DNA of 64,000 nucleotides from Sedimenticola hydrogenitrophicus (lineage in GTDB: Bacteria > Pseudomonadota > Gammaproteobacteria > Chromatiales > Chromatiaceae), in contig NZ_JAQGEI010000008.1 in assembly GCF_029017505.1 (NCBI RefSeq), positions 1 through 64,000 on the forward strand. Direction: 5' to 3'. Both the position numbers and the translations under genes were made by a program. Below the pieces are notes generated by a model. The model was not told the origin of the DNA and did not search any database. It saw only the letters and a program-made list of their open reading frames with translations. Of the stretch, positions 9,452-19,693 are shown piece by piece; the stretch's first letter is position 1, and each line of letters starts with the position of its first letter.

Positions 9452-9483
9452 AGCGGTATACTTGGCTGTAATGATGGACAAAG

Positions 9484-9504
9484 TATCCTATGGGGGGGGA
9501 TAGG
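9484..9504. promoter_or_regulatory. CsoR/FrmR-type operator
   Basis: CCTAT (9487-9491) and ATAGG (9500-9504) form an inverted repeat around a run of eight G. Operators of this repressor family are G-tracts flanked by short inverted AT-containing arms. Its place, 33 bp before the chosen repressor start, fits autoregulation. The rest of the gap to 9794 shows no gene. Confidence 0.75.
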
Positions 9505-9794
9505 TTGTCAATCGCGGGAAATAATTAAAGAGGTCGCCCATCAATCACATTTCACTTGGTGAACTTGATTTCCAGGTGCGCCACTCAAGGTAAAGGGAAT
9601 GATCTATAGCCCTTCCTTGTATCACCCTGCTGGCTTTCGCCTTGGGGCAGGTCACCGGTGCCTTGCCTCTTGATCCGGAAAAAGTGATTGTTTACAACCA
9701 GATAAGTTATCGGAACGGGCCGGGATATGCCGGCCGCGCGAATAGCCTACAATTTGGATATACCGAGCGTTGGCGTCGGCCATGGAGGTTAACG

Positions 9795-10421
9795 ATGAAG
9801 TCCTGTTCTTTGCTTAAGATTGCGACCACCGGACTGGCAGTGTCAGCCTTACTGCTGACTCCGGTTGTCTACGATCCCGTTAGCGGTCATTTTGAGTTCG
9901 TCGATGCAGCAGCCCGGGGTGGCGGCGGTGCCGGCGGGGGTAATGGCGGAGGTAATGGCGGCGGAAATGGTGGCGGAAATGGTGGCGGAAATGGTGGCGG
10001 TCATGGCGGAGGCCAGGGTGCCGAAGCGGCCAATGGACCCGGTAATGGAAATGCCTTTGGTCAGGCGAATGCCTTTGGCCAGGCGAATACCGCCAATCAT
10101 GCGCCCGGTCATCCCAGTACGCTGGGTTCACTGAATGCTGCGCATGTCTCACCTAGCGCCTTGGCCAATGCCTCTCCCAACTCCGTGGTTGGTCATATTG
10201 CCGCCTATCAAGCCGCGACCCTTGCTGCCCAGGAGGCTGCTACAACCGAAGAGATGGAGGCCTTGGAGGCCGAAGCCGCAGAGGCGTTAGCGGCCGCATC
10301 GAACAAGGGCAACTCGACCGACCCTGACGTGGTGGCCGCGGTCAACGAGTTGCTGGGAATCGAAGCCGAGGCTTCCGACGCGGGACAGGCGGATAGCGAG
10401 GGAAGTAGTGATGCGCTGTAA
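9795..10421 (+). CDS. Secreted Gly/Asn-rich and Ala-rich protein, function unknown
   Basis: 208 aa from the ATG at 9795, chosen because GGAGG lies 6 nt upstream and a signal peptide follows (about 1-25). Residues about 41-75 are a low-complexity tract of GGGN/GGGH units encoded by near-identical 9-12 bp DNA repeats. Next comes a QANAFGQAN repeat, and the C-terminal half is Ala- and Glu-rich and probably helical. I do not recognise a family. The tandem DNA repeats should make the tract length variable between strains. Confidence 0.65.
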   Translation: MKSCSLLKIATTGLAVSALLLTPVVYDPVSGHFEFVDAAARGGGGAGGGNGGGNGGGNGGGNGGGNGGGHGGGQGAEAANGPGNGNAFGQANAFGQANTANHAPGHPSTLGSLNAAHVSPSALANASPNSVVGHIAAYQAATLAAQEAATTEEMEALEAEAAEALAAASNKGNSTDPDVVAAVNELLGIEAEASDAGQADSEGSSDAL

Positions 10422-10427
10422 GGCTTA

Positions 10428-10586
10428 GGACCCGCGCAAGAATAAGTTCCTGTATTCGGTCGCCCCCGGACCCCGCTGGCGGCGTTACGCTTTTTGCCAA
10501 GGGAACAGCCATTGCCTGCAAAACGTGCCTTGCCAGCGTGGCCCAGGAACGCCCTCGGTACTACGGAATTATTCTTGCGCGAGCCC
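10428..10586. mobile_element. MITE-like element, copy 1
   Basis: 159-bp non-coding element. Its ends are inverted repeats of about 18 bp (right end, reversed: GGGCTCGCGCAAGAATAA). A second copy in opposite orientation lies at 39606-39763 and is more than 90% identical by eye. Both are flanked by a 3-bp TTA/TAA duplication. It sits 6 bp after the Gly-rich gene stop, between that gene and its terminator. There is no transposase, so it would need one supplied in trans. Confidence 0.85.
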
Positions 10587-10611
10587 TTAGCATAAGCGAC
10601 CCATCAACCGG

Positions 10612-10651
10612 AAAATGCCTCCAGGCGCTGATCTGCCTGGGGGCATTTTTT
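10612..10651. terminator. Bidirectional terminator
   Basis: AAAATGCCTCCAGGC pairs with GCCTGGGGGCATTTT, with A- and T-runs on the two sides. It lies between the convergent Gly-rich and Sel1-repeat genes and can serve both. Confidence 0.85.
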
Positions 10652-10689
10652 CATCCGGCAGGCTGTCCGGACCGTCTGTTGATTCCGGG

Positions 10690-11571
10690 TTACGGATAGA
10701 GATCAGGCGATCGATCCCGTAACAGATCGACACTCCGTTGGTGGGGCAGGTTAGGCCCCAGGCCCTGGTCGGTCTGGAATCTCACGATCGCCCGTTCGGT
10801 CTCCGGACCCCGGATACCATCCACCGCACCGACGGCATAGCCGAGCTGATTGAGTACGTGTTGTACATAGGCAATCGTGGGTGGATTATTAAGTCCGCGC
10901 AGCCGCTGCGCCGGTTGCCATTGTTCCGCTTTGGTGCTCGCTATCCGATACTGGGAGGTGGAGACCTTCTGCCGCATCCGGATAAGTGCCTTGCCGGCCT
11001 GTGGATGTCCACCCCGCGAGGCCAGCTGCAACCAAAAGATTGCCCGGTTATTGGCCTTGGGCAGGCCCAGCCCGGCGGAATAGAGAGCCGCCAGCATGAA
11101 TTGTGCCTCACGGTGCCCCTGGCTGGCCGCCATGCCATACCAGCGCGCCCCCCAGGCAAGGTCTTTTCTCACACCCTGGCCATTGCTGTAGGCATCACCC
11201 AACTGATACTGGGCGCGCATGTGGCCGGCATCCGCCGCTTTGCCAAACCAGCGTAGGGCCTGTTCTCTGTCCGGCGCAATGCCGCGACCCGAGGCGAAGG
11301 CTGCCCCGAGCATGAATTGGGCGTCGGCATGTCCTTGCTCGGCGGCCTGGCTGAACCAGCTGACCGCCTCGATATGGTTTTGCGACACGCCGCGGCCGTT
11401 GGTGTACCGCATGCCCAGTCGGTACTGGCTATCGGCGTCACCCGCGCGGGCGGTCGTCTTTAGATCGCGACCCGCTTGCCAATCCTGGATCAAAGCGGGT
11501 GGGCGGCAACCCGCTATCGTTAGCGAGATGGCAAGGCACATAAGCAGTCGCGGTAACCATTCCTGAGACAT
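10690..11571 (-). CDS. Sel1-repeat lipoprotein with C-terminal peptidoglycan-binding domain
   Basis: 293 aa from the internal ATG at 11571, which gives a proper lipoprotein signal (lipobox LTIAGC). Four to five Sel1/TPR-like repeats of about 36 residues follow, each with the ...A..WF..AA..GH..AQF.LG pattern (roughly 35-190). The last about 60 residues form a PG_binding_1 module (YVQHVLNQLGYAVGAVDGI). Probably an envelope-anchored scaffold or regulator touching the cell wall. Such proteins are common and substrates are rarely known. Confidence 0.82.
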   Translation of the reverse strand: MSQEWLPRLLMCLAISLTIAGCRPPALIQDWQAGRDLKTTARAGDADSQYRLGMRYTNGRGVSQNHIEAVSWFSQAAEQGHADAQFMLGAAFASGRGIAPDREQALRWFGKAADAGHMRAQYQLGDAYSNGQGVRKDLAWGARWYGMAASQGHREAQFMLAALYSAGLGLPKANNRAIFWLQLASRGGHPQAGKALIRMRQKVSTSQYRIASTKAEQWQPAQRLRGLNNPPTIAYVQHVLNQLGYAVGAVDGIRGPETERAIVRFQTDQGLGPNLPHQRSVDLLRDRSPDLYP

Positions 11572-11926
11572 ACGGATTCCCTGAAGCTGTTCTGCTTGAT
11601 AACTTACCACTATGGAGGCGTTGACCTGCGGTGGACGCCATCCCTGTTCCCCATGCGAAGCGTGCCCGAAGAGATGCCAGGAAGGCGCTCAGCTCATACC
11701 TGTTTTTTCCCGGATAGTCTTTAGGTTCAAGTACTTCGATGTGTGCCAAACGCCACCCGACTTGAATCTGTCCGGGCTTTTCTCTACTATAGCCCACCAT
11801 TTGCGCCCAGACCGCTGTCCGGAGCGCTGCCTGTAGACAACTGTTTTCGGATACGCCTCCCTCTTTTGTCCCCGGTTTCGCCGGCCGCTGGCCGCCGAGC
11901 CCCTCTATATATGATCGGAATTTGAT

Positions 11927-13546
11927 GTGATTACCACTGCTAATATCACCATGCAATTCGGCGCCAAGCCGCTGTTTGAGAACATCTCGGTAAAGTTCGG
12001 CAACGGCAACCGCTATGGCCTGATCGGCGCCAATGGCTGCGGCAAATCGACCCTGATGAAGATCCTCGGTGGCGAGCTGGAGCCCTCGGCCGGCCACGTC
12101 AAGGTGGATGTGAACGAGCGGGTGGGCAAGCTGCGCCAGGATCAGTTCGCCTTCGAGGATTATTCGGTGATCGACACGGTGATCATGGGTTATGCCGAGC
12201 TGTGGGCGGTGAAGCAGGAGCGGGACCGGATCTATTCGCTGCCGGAGATGAGTGAGGAGGACGGCATGAAGGTGGCCGAGCTGGAGGTGGAGTTTGCCGA
12301 GCTCGACGGCTACAGCGCCGAGGCGCGCGCCGGTGAACTGCTGCTGGGGCTGGAGATCCCCGAGTCCCAGCACTTCGGCCTGATGCGCGAGGTAGCGCCG
12401 GGCTGGAAGCTGCGCGTGCTGCTGGCCCAGGCGCTGTTCGCCGATCCCGATATCATGCTGCTCGACGAGCCGACCAACAACCTGGATATCAACACCATCC
12501 GCTGGCTGGAGGGGGTGCTTAACCAGCGCAACAGCACCATGGTGATCATCTCCCATGACCGGCACTTCCTGAACAGTGTCTGTACCCACATGGCCGATCT
12601 CGATTATGGCGAGCTGCGTATTTACCCCGGCAGTTACGATGACTACATGACCGCCTCCACCCAGGTGCGCGAACGGCTGCTGGCCGATAACGCCAAGAAG
12701 AAGGCGCAGATCTCCGAACTGCAGACCTTTGTCAGCCGTTTCAGCGCCAACGCCTCCAAGGCCAAGCAGGCCACCTCCCGGGCACGCCAGATCGATAAGA
12801 TCAAACTGGATGAGGTAAAGCCGTCCAGCCGGGTCAGTCCCTATATCCGCTTCGACCAGACCAAGAAGCTCTACCGTCTGGCGCTGGAAGTCGAGGGGCT
12901 GGGCAAGGGCTATGGCGGCGACCCCCTGTTTGACAAACTCGATCTGCAGATCGAGGTGGGTGAGCGGGTGGCCATTATCGGCGCCAGCGGCATCGGCAAG
13001 ACCACCCTGCTGCGTACCCTGGTCGGGGATCTGCAAGCCGACAGCGGCGCCGTGCGCTGGTCGGAAAACGCCAACATCGGCTATTTCGCCCAGGACCACA
13101 CCACCGACTTTGCCGAGGATCTGGACCTGTTCGCCTGGATGGCGCAGTGGGGCCAGAACGGCGATGACGAGCAGGTGATCCGCGGCACCCTGGGGCGCAT
13201 GCTGTTCTCCCAGCACGAGATCAAGAAGTCGGTGAAGGTGATCTCCGGTGGCGAGCAGGGGCGCATGCTGTTCGGCAAGCTGATGCTGCAGCGGCCCAAT
13301 ATCCTGCTCATGGATGAGCCGACCAATCACCTGGATATGGAGTCCATCGAATCCCTCAACCTGGCGCTGGAGAACTACCCCGGCACCCTGTTCTTTGTCA
13401 GCCACGATCGTGAATTCATCTCCTCCCTGGCCACCCGTATTATCGAAATCACCCCGGCTGGGGTGGTCGATTTCAGGGGAAGCTATGACGAGTATCTGCG
13501 CAGCCAGGGCATCGAGGAGCTCAACCGGCAGCGTTCGGTGGGTTGA
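11927..13546 (+). CDS. ybiT: ABC-F family ATPase YbiT
   Basis: 539 aa, soluble, with two ABC cassettes. Walker A motifs are GANGCGKST (about 36-44) and GASGIGKTT (about 354-362); both halves have [22 protein letters not shown] Walker B regions. It lacks membrane segments, so it acts on the ribosome as a translation factor of the ABC-F class. GTG start: the ATG two bases upstream is out of frame and stops at once. It closely follows the E. coli YbiT pattern, including the [20 protein letters not shown] linker. The 350-bp gap upstream holds no recognisable gene. Confidence 0.93.
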   Translation: MITTANITMQFGAKPLFENISVKFGNGNRYGLIGANGCGKSTLMKILGGELEPSAGHVKVDVNERVGKLRQDQFAFEDYSVIDTVIMGYAELWAVKQERDRIYSLPEMSEEDGMKVAELEVEFAELDGYSAEARAGELLLGLEIPESQHFGLMREVAPGWKLRVLLAQALFADPDIMLLDEPTNNLDINTIRWLEGVLNQRNSTMVIISHDRHFLNSVCTHMADLDYGELRIYPGSYDDYMTASTQVRERLLADNAKKKAQISELQTFVSRFSANASKAKQATSRARQIDKIKLDEVKPSSRVSPYIRFDQTKKLYRLALEVEGLGKGYGGDPLFDKLDLQIEVGERVAIIGASGIGKTTLLRTLVGDLQADSGAVRWSENANIGYFAQDHTTDFAEDLDLFAWMAQWGQNGDDEQVIRGTLGRMLFSQHEIKKSVKVISGGEQGRMLFGKLMLQRPNILLMDEPTNHLDMESIESLNLALENYPGTLFFVSHDREFISSLATRIIEITPAGVVDFRGSYDEYLRSQGIEELNRQRSVG

Positions 13547-13585
13547 TCCGGGGCGTCCGCCGGCGACCAGTGTTCTGTTCCGGTT

Positions 13586-13749
13586 CGTAGCCTGGATGAA
13601 GCCCGCCCCGCGAAAGCCCGACAGACTCCCCGCCCCGGACGGGTGAAATCCGGGGCATCGCACGGCGTCTGCTCCACTCCCCGGATTGCGCCGCCGTGAG
13701 CATATACGGTACTTCCCGCTTCGGTGGTGGCGGCTTCATCCAGGCTACG
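13586..13749. repeat. Palindromic repeat family F
   Basis: CGTAGCCTGGATGAAGCC and its exact reverse complement bound a 164-bp element. Its GTAGCCTGGATGAAG end is a common dispersed repeat end in gammaproteobacteria. The remainder of the 425-bp gap (13547-13971) has a short GTAGGAGCGGCTCC stretch near 13807 but no gene. Confidence 0.8.
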
Positions 13750-13971
13750 CCGCTTAAGGTTCGGTCCAAGTTATTTGTTGGTGTTGATGTATTTTGGTGA
13801 TTACCCGTAGGAGCGGCTCCGCCAAGAAGATCGCAACCAAAGTCGCTGCTGCAAAAGCACCGCCCCTCGGGCAATACCTGATTGGTACATAGGCTATTCA
13901 ACCCCGTCCGTGGCCTGACGTCTATATTCGGGCTAGGCTGTTAAGGTGCATGGCGGATCCGGGAACGGCGC

Positions 13972-15234
13972 ATGGGTGAGGATTTCTCCACTTTCTACTT
14001 TCTGGGTGTTGCCCTGGCCATTGGCCTGCTGATCGGCGTCGAGCGCGGCTGGCGGGAACGCAAGGCGGAAGAGGGGGAACGCATCGCGGGGGTGCGCACC
14101 TATGGCCTGATCGGACTGCTGGGCGGCTGTGCGGCGCTGCTCTCCGAGAAGGTCGGCCCCATCTCCCTGGGGCTGATGTTTGTCGCCCTGGCCGGGGTCC
14201 TGACGGCGGTCTACGCGGTCAATCTGCAACGCGAGAACGATGTCGGCATCACCAGCCTGGTGACCGGCCTGCTGACCTTCCTGTTGGGGGCCATGGCGGT
14301 CATGGGCGAGGTGGTGGTCGCCTCCGCCCTGGCCGTGGTCACCGCCCTGCTGCTCAGTTACAAGCCGCAGCTGCACCGCTGGGTGCGTACGCTGGAACAG
14401 AAGGAGCTGCACGCCGGGATCAAGCTGTTGCTGATTTCAGTGGTGCTGCTGCCGGCCTTGCCGAACCGCGGCTTTGGCCCCTGGGAGGCGCTCAATCCCT
14501 ATGCCATCTGGTGGATGGTGGTGTTGATCGCCTCGATCTCCTTCGTGGGTTATTTCGCGGTCAAGATAGGCGGTGCCCGCCACGGCACCCTGTTCACCGG
14601 GCTGTTCGGCGGCCTGGCCTCCTCCACCGCGCTGACCCTGCATTTCTCACGCCTGTCGCGCAGCGACCGGGCCATGGGACCGATACTTTCCATGGGCATA
14701 CTGTTTGCCTGCGGGACCATGTTTCCGCGCATGCTGCTGCTCGCCTCCGCGCTCAATCCGCGCCTGTTCGAACCCCTGCTGTTGCCGACGCTGGTGATGG
14801 CGCTGCTGGTCTATCTGCCGGTGTTGTTCTACTGGCGGCTGCACCGGCGTCAGGATACGGAGATGGTCTCTCCCCTGAAAAATCCCCTGGAGCTGAAAAC
14901 CGCGGTCGTGTTCGGGCTGCTGCTGGCCCTGGTGATGCTGCTGGGCAAGGCACTGAAGGAGTGGTTCGGCGATGCCGGGCTGCTCGCCCTGGCGGCCGCC
15001 TCGGGGGTGGCCGATGTGGATGCCATCACCCTCTCCCTGGCGCGTATGAGGGCCGCCGAGGTGGATCTGCGGGTGGTGGCTATTGGGCTGGTGATCGCGG
15101 CGTCCGCCAACAGCCTGACCAAGGCGGGACTGGCCAGCATCATCGGCGGCGGCCGGGTCGGGCTGTTGGTCGGGATCCCGCTGCTGGTGAGTGCGCTCAG
15201 CGGGGTGGCGCTGGGCTGGTGGCTGATCTGGTGA
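13972..15234 (+). CDS. MgtC/SapB-family membrane protein with DUF4010 domain
   Basis: 420 aa with about 11-12 predicted membrane helices. The N-terminal about 135 residues carry the MgtC motif (GVERGWRERK then AGVRTYGLIGLLGG); the rest matches the DUF4010 architecture, including FGGLASSTALTLHFSRLSR and GVADVDAITLSLARM. The family is linked to magnesium homeostasis or transport regulation, but this fused form has no proven function. It is flanked by unrelated genes and looks monocistronic. Confidence 0.82.
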   Translation: MGEDFSTFYFLGVALAIGLLIGVERGWRERKAEEGERIAGVRTYGLIGLLGGCAALLSEKVGPISLGLMFVALAGVLTAVYAVNLQRENDVGITSLVTGLLTFLLGAMAVMGEVVVASALAVVTALLLSYKPQLHRWVRTLEQKELHAGIKLLLISVVLLPALPNRGFGPWEALNPYAIWWMVVLIASISFVGYFAVKIGGARHGTLFTGLFGGLASSTALTLHFSRLSRSDRAMGPILSMGILFACGTMFPRMLLLASALNPRLFEPLLLPTLVMALLVYLPVLFYWRLHRRQDTEMVSPLKNPLELKTAVVFGLLLALVMLLGKALKEWFGDAGLLALAAASGVADVDAITLSLARMRAAEVDLRVVAIGLVIAASANSLTKAGLASIIGGGRVGLLVGIPLLVSALSGVALGWWLIW

Positions 15235-15389
15235 GCCGCCGCCGAGGGCGATGCTGAAGGCGGAAAGCAGGGCCATCGTCTGTGAGTGGTGAATTCAGAT
15301 CCGCCAGTGGATCAGCTCACACCGGTCCCGTGAATCGAGTCTGTAAATGGTCCCGTGAGTGAAGGGATCGGGGGCACGCCAGGCAGTCC

Positions 15390-15421
15390 AAAAAGAAAAA
15401 GGGCGCCTGGCGGCGCCCTTT
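15390..15421 (-). terminator. Intrinsic terminator of folE2
   Basis: On the minus strand a GGGCGCC/GGCGCCC stem with a 4-nt loop is followed by a T-rich tract (seen as an A-rich stretch at 15390-15400 on plus). It lies 24 bp past the folE2 stop. Confidence 0.85.
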
Positions 15422-15444
15422 GGGTGTCCACTGGATGGAGTCCG

Positions 15445-16242
15445 TTACTCGGCTTCCTTGTCCCGCTCGATCAGCGCGTAGGCCGAATGGTTGTGGATGG
15501 ACTCGAAGTTTTCCGACTCGACGATATAGGCGCAGAAGCGATCGTCCTGGTCCAGCATGCCGGCCACGTCGCGCACCATGTCTTCGACGAACTTGGGGTT
15601 GTCGTAGGCGCGCTCGGTGACGAACTTCTCATCCGGCCGTTTCAGCAGGCCGTAAAGTTCGCAGGAGGCCTGGCCCTCGATCAGGTCGATGATCTCCTCG
15701 ACCCAGACAAAGCCGCAGGTGCGCACCTGAACGGTGACGTGGGAGCGCTGGTTGTGGGCGCCGCGGTCGGAGATCTTCTTGGAGCAGGGGCAGAGGCTGG
15801 TGACCGGTACCTGGACCTTGATGTAGGTGATCGGCTTGCCGTGATGCACCTCGCCGATGAAGGTGACGTCGTAGTCCAGCAGGCTCTGCACGCCGGAGAT
15901 CGGGGCGGTCTTGTTGATGAAATAGGGGAAGTTCATCTCGATGTGGCCCGACTCGGCCTCCAGCTTCTCGGCCATCTCGGACAGCATCACCTTGAAGTTG
16001 TCGATGCTGATCTCCTTCTCGTGGGAGTTGAGGATCTCCACGAAGCGCGACATGTGGGTGCCCTTGAAGTTATGGGGCAGGTTCACATACATGTTGAAGG
16101 TGGCGATGGTGTGCTGTTCCCCATCACTGCGGTCTTTGACCCGCACCGGATGGCGGATGTCTTTGATCCCCACCTTGTTGATGGCGATCTGCCGGGTATC
16201 GGCGCTGCTCTGTACGTCGGCAATTTCAGTGGTGGTCGTCAC
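15445..16242 (-). CDS. folE2: GTP cyclohydrolase I type IB
   Basis: 265 aa, the typical FolE2 (GCYH-IB) length. It converts GTP to 7,8-dihydroneopterin triphosphate, the first step of folate synthesis, and can work with metals other than zinc. Recognisable are the start ([12 protein letters not shown]), [15 protein letters not shown], and the conserved cysteine region [21 protein letters not shown]. In many bacteria folE2 is induced under zinc shortage, but no Zur box was identified here. Monocistronic with its own terminator. The 566-bp gap to the next start contains the hydrogenase control region. Confidence 0.95.
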   Translation of the reverse strand: MTTTTEIADVQSSADTRQIAINKVGIKDIRHPVRVKDRSDGEQHTIATFNMYVNLPHNFKGTHMSRFVEILNSHEKEISIDNFKVMLSEMAEKLEAESGHIEMNFPYFINKTAPISGVQSLLDYDVTFIGEVHHGKPITYIKVQVPVTSLCPCSKKISDRGAHNQRSHVTVQVRTCGFVWVEEIIDLIEGQASCELYGLLKRPDEKFVTERAYDNPKFVEDMVRDVAGMLDQDDRFCAYIVESENFESIHNHSAYALIERDKEAE

Positions 16243-16716
16243 TGTCTCTGTTCCTCGCTACAACGGTGCGCACACGATCCGGCCTACGCATCCAACAATT
16301 ATGCCCTGACTTGCAATTTACCCTGTTTGACGACTGGCGAATACCGGCGGTTTGCCGGGTTTTGCCCCCTCGCCAGCCCAGGCGGTCGTCAGGGAGCCCG
16401 GAATTATGATGGCTGGCATGGTTCTGTGCAACATCAGTATCGGTTAATGTCCCGGATTTAACTTATAAAAACAAATATTATCAATAAGATAGGTGTATTC
16501 GCCGTGAGTATTAAGCCGGCCGGGATAACCCTTTGGATGGTTGCGCCGCGGAATAGTTGCCGATGGCGTCTATTATCGACCTATTACCTTGGTATTGCAG
16601 TGGAATAGTGGTTTTCAGCCGGCTGACCGATTACGCAATCCTACTAACCACTTGTTGCTATTGAGGAAAATATCCATCAACCGACAAGAAACTGATAAAT
16701 ATCAGAAAAATCGGTT

Positions 16717-16733
16717 TGGCATAGGCGTTGCAA
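16717..16733 (+). promoter_or_regulatory. Sigma-54 type promoter of the hydrogenase operon
   Basis: TGGCATAGGCGTTGCAAT fits the -24/-12 consensus TGGCAC-N5-TTGC with exact GG-N10-GC spacing (GG 16718-16719, GC 16730-16731). Predicted transcription would start near 16743, leaving a leader of about 65 nt to the hyaA ATG. Sigma-54 dependence is known for uptake hydrogenases of rhizobia and Ralstonia (HupR/HoxA activators). No activator site was identified in the 16243-16716 stretch, which has no gene. Confidence 0.75.
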
Positions 16734-16808
16734 TCCCGGCTCCCCAGGATGCGGCACAAGTTCCGAATAATGCCGCGCCACCCACCCATGCACTGGAGGA
16801 GTCGGGAA

Positions 16809-17888
16809 ATGAGAGAGACCTTTTACGAAGTGATGCGGCGCCAGGGGATCACCCGCCGCAGTTTTTTGAAATATTGCAGTCTGACCGCCTCGGCGCTGGG
16901 ACTGGGGCCGGCCTTCGCGCCGACCATCGCCGAGGCGATGGAGACCAAGCCGCGGATTCCGGTGCTTTGGCTGCACGGCCTGGAGTGCACCTGCTGCTCC
17001 GAGTCGTTCATCCGTTCGGCCCATCCGCTGGCCAAGGACGTGGTGCTGTCGATGATCTCGCTGGACTACGACGACACCATTATGGCCGCCGCCGGCCACG
17101 AGGCCGAGGCGATCATCGAGGAGATCATCGAGAAGTACGACGGCAACTACATCCTGGCGGTGGAGGGCAACCCGCCGCTGGACGAGGACGGCATGTACTG
17201 CATCATCGGCGGCAAGCCGTTCGTGGAGCAGCTGCGCAAGGCGGCGGAACACTGCAAGGCGATCATCTCCTGGGGCTCCTGCGCCTCCTGGGGCTGCGTG
17301 CAGGCGGCGCGCCCCAATCCGACCCGCGCCACCCCGGTGCACAAGGTGCCGGGGCTGGCGGACAAGCCGATCATCAAGGTGCCGGGCTGTCCGCCCATCG
17401 CCGAGGTGATGACCGCGGTGATCACCTACATCCTCACCTTCGAGCGCTTCCCCGAGCTGGACCGGCAGGGGCGCCCGCTGATGTTCTACAGCCAGCGCAT
17501 CCACGACAAGTGTTACCGGCGTCCCCATTTCGATGCCGGCCAGTTTGTCGAGCAGTGGGATGACGAGGCGGCACGCAAGGGTTACTGCCTCTACAAGATG
17601 GGCTGCAAGGGCCCCACCACCTACAACGCCTGCTCCACCATACGCTGGAACGGCGGCCTGTCGTTCCCGATCCAGGCCGGGCACGGCTGCATCGGCTGTT
17701 CCGAGGACGGTTTCTGGGACAAGGGCAGCTTCTATGACCGGGTGACCGATACCCACCAGTTCGGTATCGAGGCCAACGCCGACAAGGTGGGCTTCGCCGC
17801 CGCCGGCACCGTGGGCGCTGCCGCTGCGGCCCACCTGGCGGTCACCGCCATCAAACAGGCTCAGCACAAAGGGGAGCAGGATCAATGA
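16809..17888 (+). CDS. hyaA: Uptake [NiFe]-hydrogenase small subunit, oxygen-tolerant type
   Basis: 359 aa from ATG 16809 (GGAGGA 9 nt upstream). The N-terminus has a Tat signal (TRRSFLK, R16-R17) and the C-terminus a hydrophobic anchor. It carries three Fe-S clusters moving electrons from the NiFe site to the membrane cytochrome. The proximal-cluster region has ECTCCSES (C60, C62, C63) and GSCASWGC (C158, C163). The extra cysteines C62 and C163 correspond to the two supernumerary ones of E. coli Hyd-1 that build the [4Fe-3S] cluster of oxygen-tolerant enzymes. The stop overlaps the hyaB start by 4 bp. Confidence 0.97.
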   Translation: MRETFYEVMRRQGITRRSFLKYCSLTASALGLGPAFAPTIAEAMETKPRIPVLWLHGLECTCCSESFIRSAHPLAKDVVLSMISLDYDDTIMAAAGHEAEAIIEEIIEKYDGNYILAVEGNPPLDEDGMYCIIGGKPFVEQLRKAAEHCKAIISWGSCASWGCVQAARPNPTRATPVHKVPGLADKPIIKVPGCPPIAEVMTAVITYILTFERFPELDRQGRPLMFYSQRIHDKCYRRPHFDAGQFVEQWDDEAARKGYCLYKMGCKGPTTYNACSTIRWNGGLSFPIQAGHGCIGCSEDGFWDKGSFYDRVTDTHQFGIEANADKVGFAAAGTVGAAAAAHLAVTAIKQAQHKGEQDQ

Positions 17889-19681
17889 GCATCAAACAGA
17901 CACCCAACGGTTTTTCCCTGGACGACTCCGGCAGGCGCGTGGTGGTGGACCCGGTCACCCGGATCGAGGGCCACATGCGCTGCGAAGTGAACGTGGACGA
18001 GAACAACGTGATCCGCAACGCCGTCTCCACCGGCACCATGTGGCGCGGTCTGGAGGTGATTCTCAAGGGACGCGATCCGCGCGATGCCTGGGCCTTCACC
18101 CAGCGCATCTGCGGCGTCTGCACCGGCACCCACGCCCTCACCTCGGTGCGGGCGGTGGAGGATGCGCTGAACATCCAGATCCCGGAGAACGCCAACTCGA
18201 TCCGCAACATCATGCAGCTGGCCCTGCAGGCCCACGACCACCTGGTGCACTTCTACCACCTGCACGCCCTGGACTGGGTCAACCCGGTCAATGCCCTGAA
18301 GGCGGACCCCAAGGCGACCTCGGAGCTGCAGCAGAAGATCTCCCCGCGGCACGCGCTCTCCTCGCCGGGTTATTTCCGCGATATCCAGAACCGGCTGAAG
18401 AAGTTTGTCGAGTCCGGCCAGTTGGGGCCGTTCAAGAACGGCTACTGGACCAACCCGGCCTACCTGCTGCCGCCGGAGGTGGACCTGATGGCGGTCACCC
18501 ACTACCTGGAGGCGCTCGACTTCCAGAAGGAGATCGTCAAGATCCGCACCATCTTCGGCGGCAAGGACCCCCACCCCAACTGGCTGGTGGGCGGCGTGCC
18601 CTGTGCCATCAACATGGATGGCATCGGCGCGGTTGGGGCGCTGAACATGGTCAACCTGAACCAGATCTCCTCGATCATCGACCAGGTGCGGGAGTTCGTT
18701 AACAACGTCTACGTGCCGGACCTGCTGGCGATTGCCGGTTTCTACAAGGGCTGGACCTACGGCGGCGGCCTGGCCAGCATGAATGTGCTGGCCTATGGCG
18801 ACATTCCGGATCGCGCCAACGACTACTCGGCGGACAACCTGATGATGCCGCGCGGCGCCATTATCAACGGCAACCTGAAAGAGGTGCACGAGGTGGACCT
18901 GCGCAATCCCGAGGAGATCCAGGAGTTCGTGCCCCACTCCTGGTACAAGTACCCGGACGGGGCCAAGGGCCTGCACCCCTGGGACGGGATCACCGAGGCC
19001 GACTTCCAGCTGGGCGCCAACACCAAGGGCAGCAAGACCGATATCCGCCAGATCGACGAGGCGGCCAAGTACTCCTGGATCAAGGCGCCGCGCTGGCGCG
19101 GACACGCCATGGAGGTGGGGCCGCTGGCCCGCTACATCGTCGGTTACGCCAAGGGCGACAAGGAGATCACCGAGCAGATCAACTTCACCCTCAAGACCCT
19201 GGACCTGCCGGTGACGGCGCTCTTCTCCACCCTGGGGCGCACCGCGGCGCGCGGCCTCGAGGCGCAGTGGGCGGCCGACAAGATGCGCTACTTCATGGAC
19301 AAGATGATGGCCAACATCAAGGCCGGTGACAGCGCCACGGCCAACGTGGAGCGCTGGGACCCGGAGACCTGGCCGGCCAAGGCCAAGGGGGTCGGCTTCT
19401 CCGAGGCGCCGCGCGGGGCGCTGGGTCACTGGCTGCGCATCGAGGATACCCGCATCGCCAACTACCAGTGCGTGGTCCCCACCACCTGGAACGGCTCGCC
19501 GCGGGATCAGCAGGGCAACATCGGCGCCTTCGAGGCCTCGCTGATGAACACCAGGGTGGAACGCCCGGAGGAGCCGGTGGAGATCCTGCGCACCCTGCAC
19601 AGCTTCGATCCCTGCCTCGCCTGCTCCACCCACGTGATGAGCGAGGATGGCCAGGAGCTGGCCGAGGTCAAGGTCCGTTAA
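17885..19681 (+). CDS. hyaB: Uptake [NiFe]-hydrogenase large subunit
   Basis: 598 aa, holding the NiFe(CN)2CO site that splits H2 on the periplasmic face. The four nickel/iron cysteines are C76 and C79 ([11 protein letters not shown]) and C577 and C580 (DPCLACSTH). Maturation should remove the last 15 residues after H583, the job of the HyaD protease encoded downstream. There is no signal peptide, so it is exported with HyaA. The next gene, hyaC, is unusually far away (372 bp) because a repeat element lies between them. Confidence 0.97.
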   Translation: MSIKQTPNGFSLDDSGRRVVVDPVTRIEGHMRCEVNVDENNVIRNAVSTGTMWRGLEVILKGRDPRDAWAFTQRICGVCTGTHALTSVRAVEDALNIQIPENANSIRNIMQLALQAHDHLVHFYHLHALDWVNPVNALKADPKATSELQQKISPRHALSSPGYFRDIQNRLKKFVESGQLGPFKNGYWTNPAYLLPPEVDLMAVTHYLEALDFQKEIVKIRTIFGGKDPHPNWLVGGVPCAINMDGIGAVGALNMVNLNQISSIIDQVREFVNNVYVPDLLAIAGFYKGWTYGGGLASMNVLAYGDIPDRANDYSADNLMMPRGAIINGNLKEVHEVDLRNPEEIQEFVPHSWYKYPDGAKGLHPWDGITEADFQLGANTKGSKTDIRQIDEAAKYSWIKAPRWRGHAMEVGPLARYIVGYAKGDKEITEQINFTLKTLDLPVTALFSTLGRTAARGLEAQWAADKMRYFMDKMMANIKAGDSATANVERWDPETWPAKAKGVGFSEAPRGALGHWLRIEDTRIANYQCVVPTTWNGSPRDQQGNIGAFEASLMNTRVERPEEPVEILRTLHSFDPCLACSTHVMSEDGQELAEVKVR

Positions 19682-19693
19682 GGATCTGGAGAG

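Noticed and set aside
9642-9794. 51-codon N-terminal extension of the Gly-rich protein
   Set aside because: The internal ATG at 9795 has a strong GGAGG site and a signal peptide. The extension has neither.
9940-10020. CRISPR-like short repeats
   Set aside because: The repeats are 9-12 bp, contiguous, in frame and encode GGGN. There are no spacers.
11438-13663. Long minus-strand ORF (741 codons) opposite ybiT
   Set aside because: It is antisense to a clear ABC-F ATPase and its low-complexity His/Leu/Gly-rich translation matches no fold. Such shadows also oppose hyaB (17882-19753), parE (25717-27213), parC (30562-32859) and the 11-heme cytochrome (55680-57536).
16411-16433. Second sigma-54-like match upstream of the hydrogenase (TGGCATGGTTCTGTGCAA)
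   Set aside because: GG to GC spacing is 11 nt instead of 10, and the -12 box lacks TTGC. The site at 16717 is a full match.
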